Of a stretch of DNA of 16,738 nt, positions 15,671-16,738 are shown one piece after another. The translations under genes and the position numbers were made by a program. Each line of letters starts with the position of its first letter. Position 1 is the first letter of the stretch. Under the pieces are notes generated by a model. The model worked only from the letters and a program-made list of their open reading frames with translations, had not been told where the DNA came from and did not search any database. The stretch is from an uncultured Prevotellaceae bacterium (GTDB lineage Bacteria > Bacteroidota > Bacteroidia > Bacteroidales > Bacteroidaceae), in contig CALBJW010000138.1 in NCBI GenBank assembly GCA_937893145.1, forward strand, positions 1 through 16,738, written 5' to 3'.

Positions 15671-15715
15671 GTAACTACAGGTCCCCCTCCCTTCAGGGAG
15701 GGACGGGGTGGGTCT
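15671..15715 (-). repeat. Right terminal inverted repeat of the MITE-like element, with G-quadruplex motif
   Basis: The reverse complement of the left arm, with a few differences. It contains CCCTCCCTTCAGGGAGGG (15685-15702), an 8-bp stem with a 2-nt centre. The plus-strand stretch GGGAGGGACGGGGTGGG (15696-15712) has four runs of three or more G with loops of 1, 2 and 1 nt. Confidence 0.9.
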
Positions 15716-15725
15716 ATTAAAAATT

Positions 15726-16172
15726 ATGAGTCCAATTATTTTGGCGTATCTCGGAATTGCCCTCGCAGTAGGTCTTTCTGGTATTGGTTCAGCTTATGGT
15801 GTAACAATCTGTGGTAACGCTGCTATCGGCGCGTTCAAGAAGAATCCAAGTGCATCAGGTTCTTACATCGGTCTTTCAGCCCTCCCATCATCACAGGGTC
15901 TTTACGGTTTCGTAGGTTTCTTCATCCTCAACCCAATCGTAAATAGTGACATCACTATGTTCCAGGCTTCAGCAGTATTTGGTGCAGGTCTCGCTCTTGG
16001 TGCAGTAGCTCTCTTCTCAGCAATCCGTCAGGCAAAGGTTTGTGCTAACGGTATCTCGGCTATCGGTGGTGGTCACAACGCTTTCGGTACAACAATGGTG
16101 CTTGCCGTGTTCCCTGAGCTTTATGCTATCCTCGGTCTCCTCGTGCTCATCCTCATCGCTGGTGCACTCTAA
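15726..16172 (+). CDS. atpK: V-type ATPase proteolipid subunit K (rotor ring)
   Basis: This 148-residue protein with four membrane helices (two fused hairpins) forms the rotor ring. The first hairpin has the glycine-rich GIALAVGLSGIGSAYG stretch (10-25). Compared from memory with Enterococcus hirae NtpK, the sodium ligands align as Leu53, Ser56 (Thr in NtpK), Gln57 (in LPSSQGLYGF), Gln102 (in RQAKV) and Glu131 (in PELYAILG). This points to Na+ rather than H+ transport. The ATG at 15726 is preferred over an in-frame GTG at 15708, which lies inside the repeat arm and would add six residues not seen in the family. The upstream MITE-like hairpin could let K be expressed separately from I, which fits the higher copy number of K in the ring. 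The stop TAA overlaps the next start by one base. Confidence 0.95.
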   Translation: MSPIILAYLGIALAVGLSGIGSAYGVTICGNAAIGAFKKNPSASGSYIGLSALPSSQGLYGFVGFFILNPIVNSDITMFQASAVFGAGLALGAVALFSAIRQAKVCANGISAIGGGHNAFGTTMVLAVFPELYAILGLLVLILIAGAL

Positions 16173-16738
16173 TGAAACGAATTTTTATCATTGCCTTAAT
16201 GGCAATCACAACAATAGGAGTAGGCGCACAGACGCTTACTCCTTTTGGTACTATCGTACCTGCTACTGATTCCCACATCCAGTATGTTGGCCGTGTATCT
16301 TTCAAGAACCCTGAGTCACCTCTCTTCACCTTTCCTGGAGTACAGATTCGCACTGGTTTCACTGGCACATCCCTCAAGATGATGGCAAAGCCAGGCAGTG
16401 GTTACTTCATGGTCGAGATTGATGGTTGTGAAGCATTCAAGGTCGGTTTCAATGCTATGCGCGACTCTGTAGCCACACTTGCTGCAGCACTTCCAAACGG
16501 AACTCACCAGGCTGTCATCACATACGCGAACGAGGGTTACGACCGTCGTCCAGAGTTTCGTGGCTTCATTCTTGACAAGGGAATGCAGCTTGCTGATGCT
16601 CCTGCATTGCCAGAACGCAAGATTGAGTTCGTGGGCAATTCCATCACTTGTGGATATGGTGTAGAGGCTATAGGCGAACACAACCATTTCCAGGATGAGA
16701 ATTCAATCAGCACATATCTTTGGTTGAAGTATCCTGAT
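16172..16738 (+). CDS. Secreted acetyl esterase, CE2-like SGNH hydrolase (partial, runs off window)
   Basis: The first 189 residues of a secreted carbohydrate esterase; the frame is still open at the window end. There is a signal peptide (Lys2-Arg3, hydrophobic core, cleavage after Ala19-Gln20). Residues about 33-140 look like the CE2 N-terminal jelly-roll: YVGRVSF (38-44), FPGVQIRTGFTGTSL (54-68), YFMVEIDG (78-85), a GTHQAVITYANEG segment (110-122) and FRGFILDKG (129-137). The SGNH domain then starts with IEFVGNSITCGYGVEA (151-166), where Ser157 is the expected nucleophile; Asn156 stands in place of the usual Asp. Family members remove acetyl groups from xylan or other polysaccharides. The ATG shares its A with the last base of the K stop codon (TAATG), so it is cotranscribed with, and probably translationally coupled to, the V-type ATPase genes, despite an unrelated function. 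Confidence 0.88.
   Translation, partial: MKRIFIIALMAITTIGVGAQTLTPFGTIVPATDSHIQYVGRVSFKNPESPLFTFPGVQIRTGFTGTSLKMMAKPGSGYFMVEIDGCEAFKVGFNAMRDSVATLAAALPNGTHQAVITYANEGYDRRPEFRGFILDKGMQLADAPALPERKIEFVGNSITCGYGVEAIGEHNHFQDENSISTYLWLKYPD

Larger units (their letters stand above)
15490..15715. mobile_element. MITE-like non-coding element between subunits I and K
   Basis: This 226-bp element has imperfect terminal inverted repeats of about 45 nt (15490-15533 and 15671-15715); the outer 32 bases differ at only three positions. Each end contains its own 18-bp palindrome or near-palindrome. It begins 2 nt after the I stop codon and ends 10 nt before the K start codon. It encodes no protein, and the short interior is AT-rich apart from a structured segment at 15545-15594. 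The C/G-rich ends contrast strongly with the surroundings. No target duplication is obvious. It resembles REP or miniature inverted-repeat elements that are moved by proteins encoded elsewhere; that origin is inference. Confidence 0.65.

Noticed and set aside
15708..15725. GTG start for subunit K six codons upstream
   Set aside because: It lies inside the inverted repeat and G-quadruplex motif; K proteins start close to the first membrane helix, which fits the ATG at 15726.

Overview
The window looks like a chromosomal segment of a Bacteroidota bacterium, most likely Prevotella or a close relative. Four things point there: several genes are preceded by the Bacteroidota -7 box TAnnTTTG rather than a sigma70 -10/-35 pair; Shine-Dalgarno sequences are mostly absent; the V-type ATPase operon has the Bacteroidota order E, DUF2764, A, B, D, I, K; and there are large secreted carbohydrate-active proteins. 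The genus is an inference from overall gene style, not from a marker gene.

Layout. Bases 1-60 hold the terminator of a gene outside the window. A small secreted protein of unknown function (70-597, minus) diverges from a short-chain dehydrogenase resembling gluconate 5-dehydrogenase (894-1673, plus), which ends in a strong terminator. Next is a TTG-started fusion of DUF488 and YraN/UPF0102 nuclease-like domains (1761-2642, plus). Converging on it is a 1318-residue secreted fusion of a phytase-like propeller and a DUF4450/six-hairpin glycosidase (2694-6650, minus), preceded two bases upstream by an 87-residue helical protein (6653-6916, minus). A divergent promoter region then drives a guanine deaminase (7098-7580, plus), whose stop codon overlaps that of a convergent 63-residue Trp-rich small protein (7577-7768, minus).

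The right half (7943 to the window end) is a V-type ATPase operon: E, DUF2764 (C-like position), A, B, D, I, K, followed by a CE2-like acetyl esterase that starts inside the K stop codon and is cut by the window end. The K subunit keeps the ligands of the sodium site known from Enterococcus NtpK, so a Na+-translocating machine is plausible. No F or G subunit is visible.

Two different insertions interrupt this operon, each bounded by inverted repeats lying on or next to the flanking stop and start codons. Between B and D is a gene for a four-helix-bundle protein of the 23S rRNA intervening-sequence family (12539-12901), enclosed by a perfect 34-bp inverted repeat built of 7-bp tandem units (12496-12529 and 12967-13000). 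In mRNA the arms would pair the B stop codon region with the first base of the D start codon, giving an architecture like an rRNA intervening sequence but placed inside a protein operon. Between I and K is a 226-bp non-coding MITE-like element (15490-15715) with C/G-rich ends of about 45 nt, each containing a palindrome; its right end carries a G-quadruplex motif 13 nt before the K start codon. These two elements are the most interesting features of the window.
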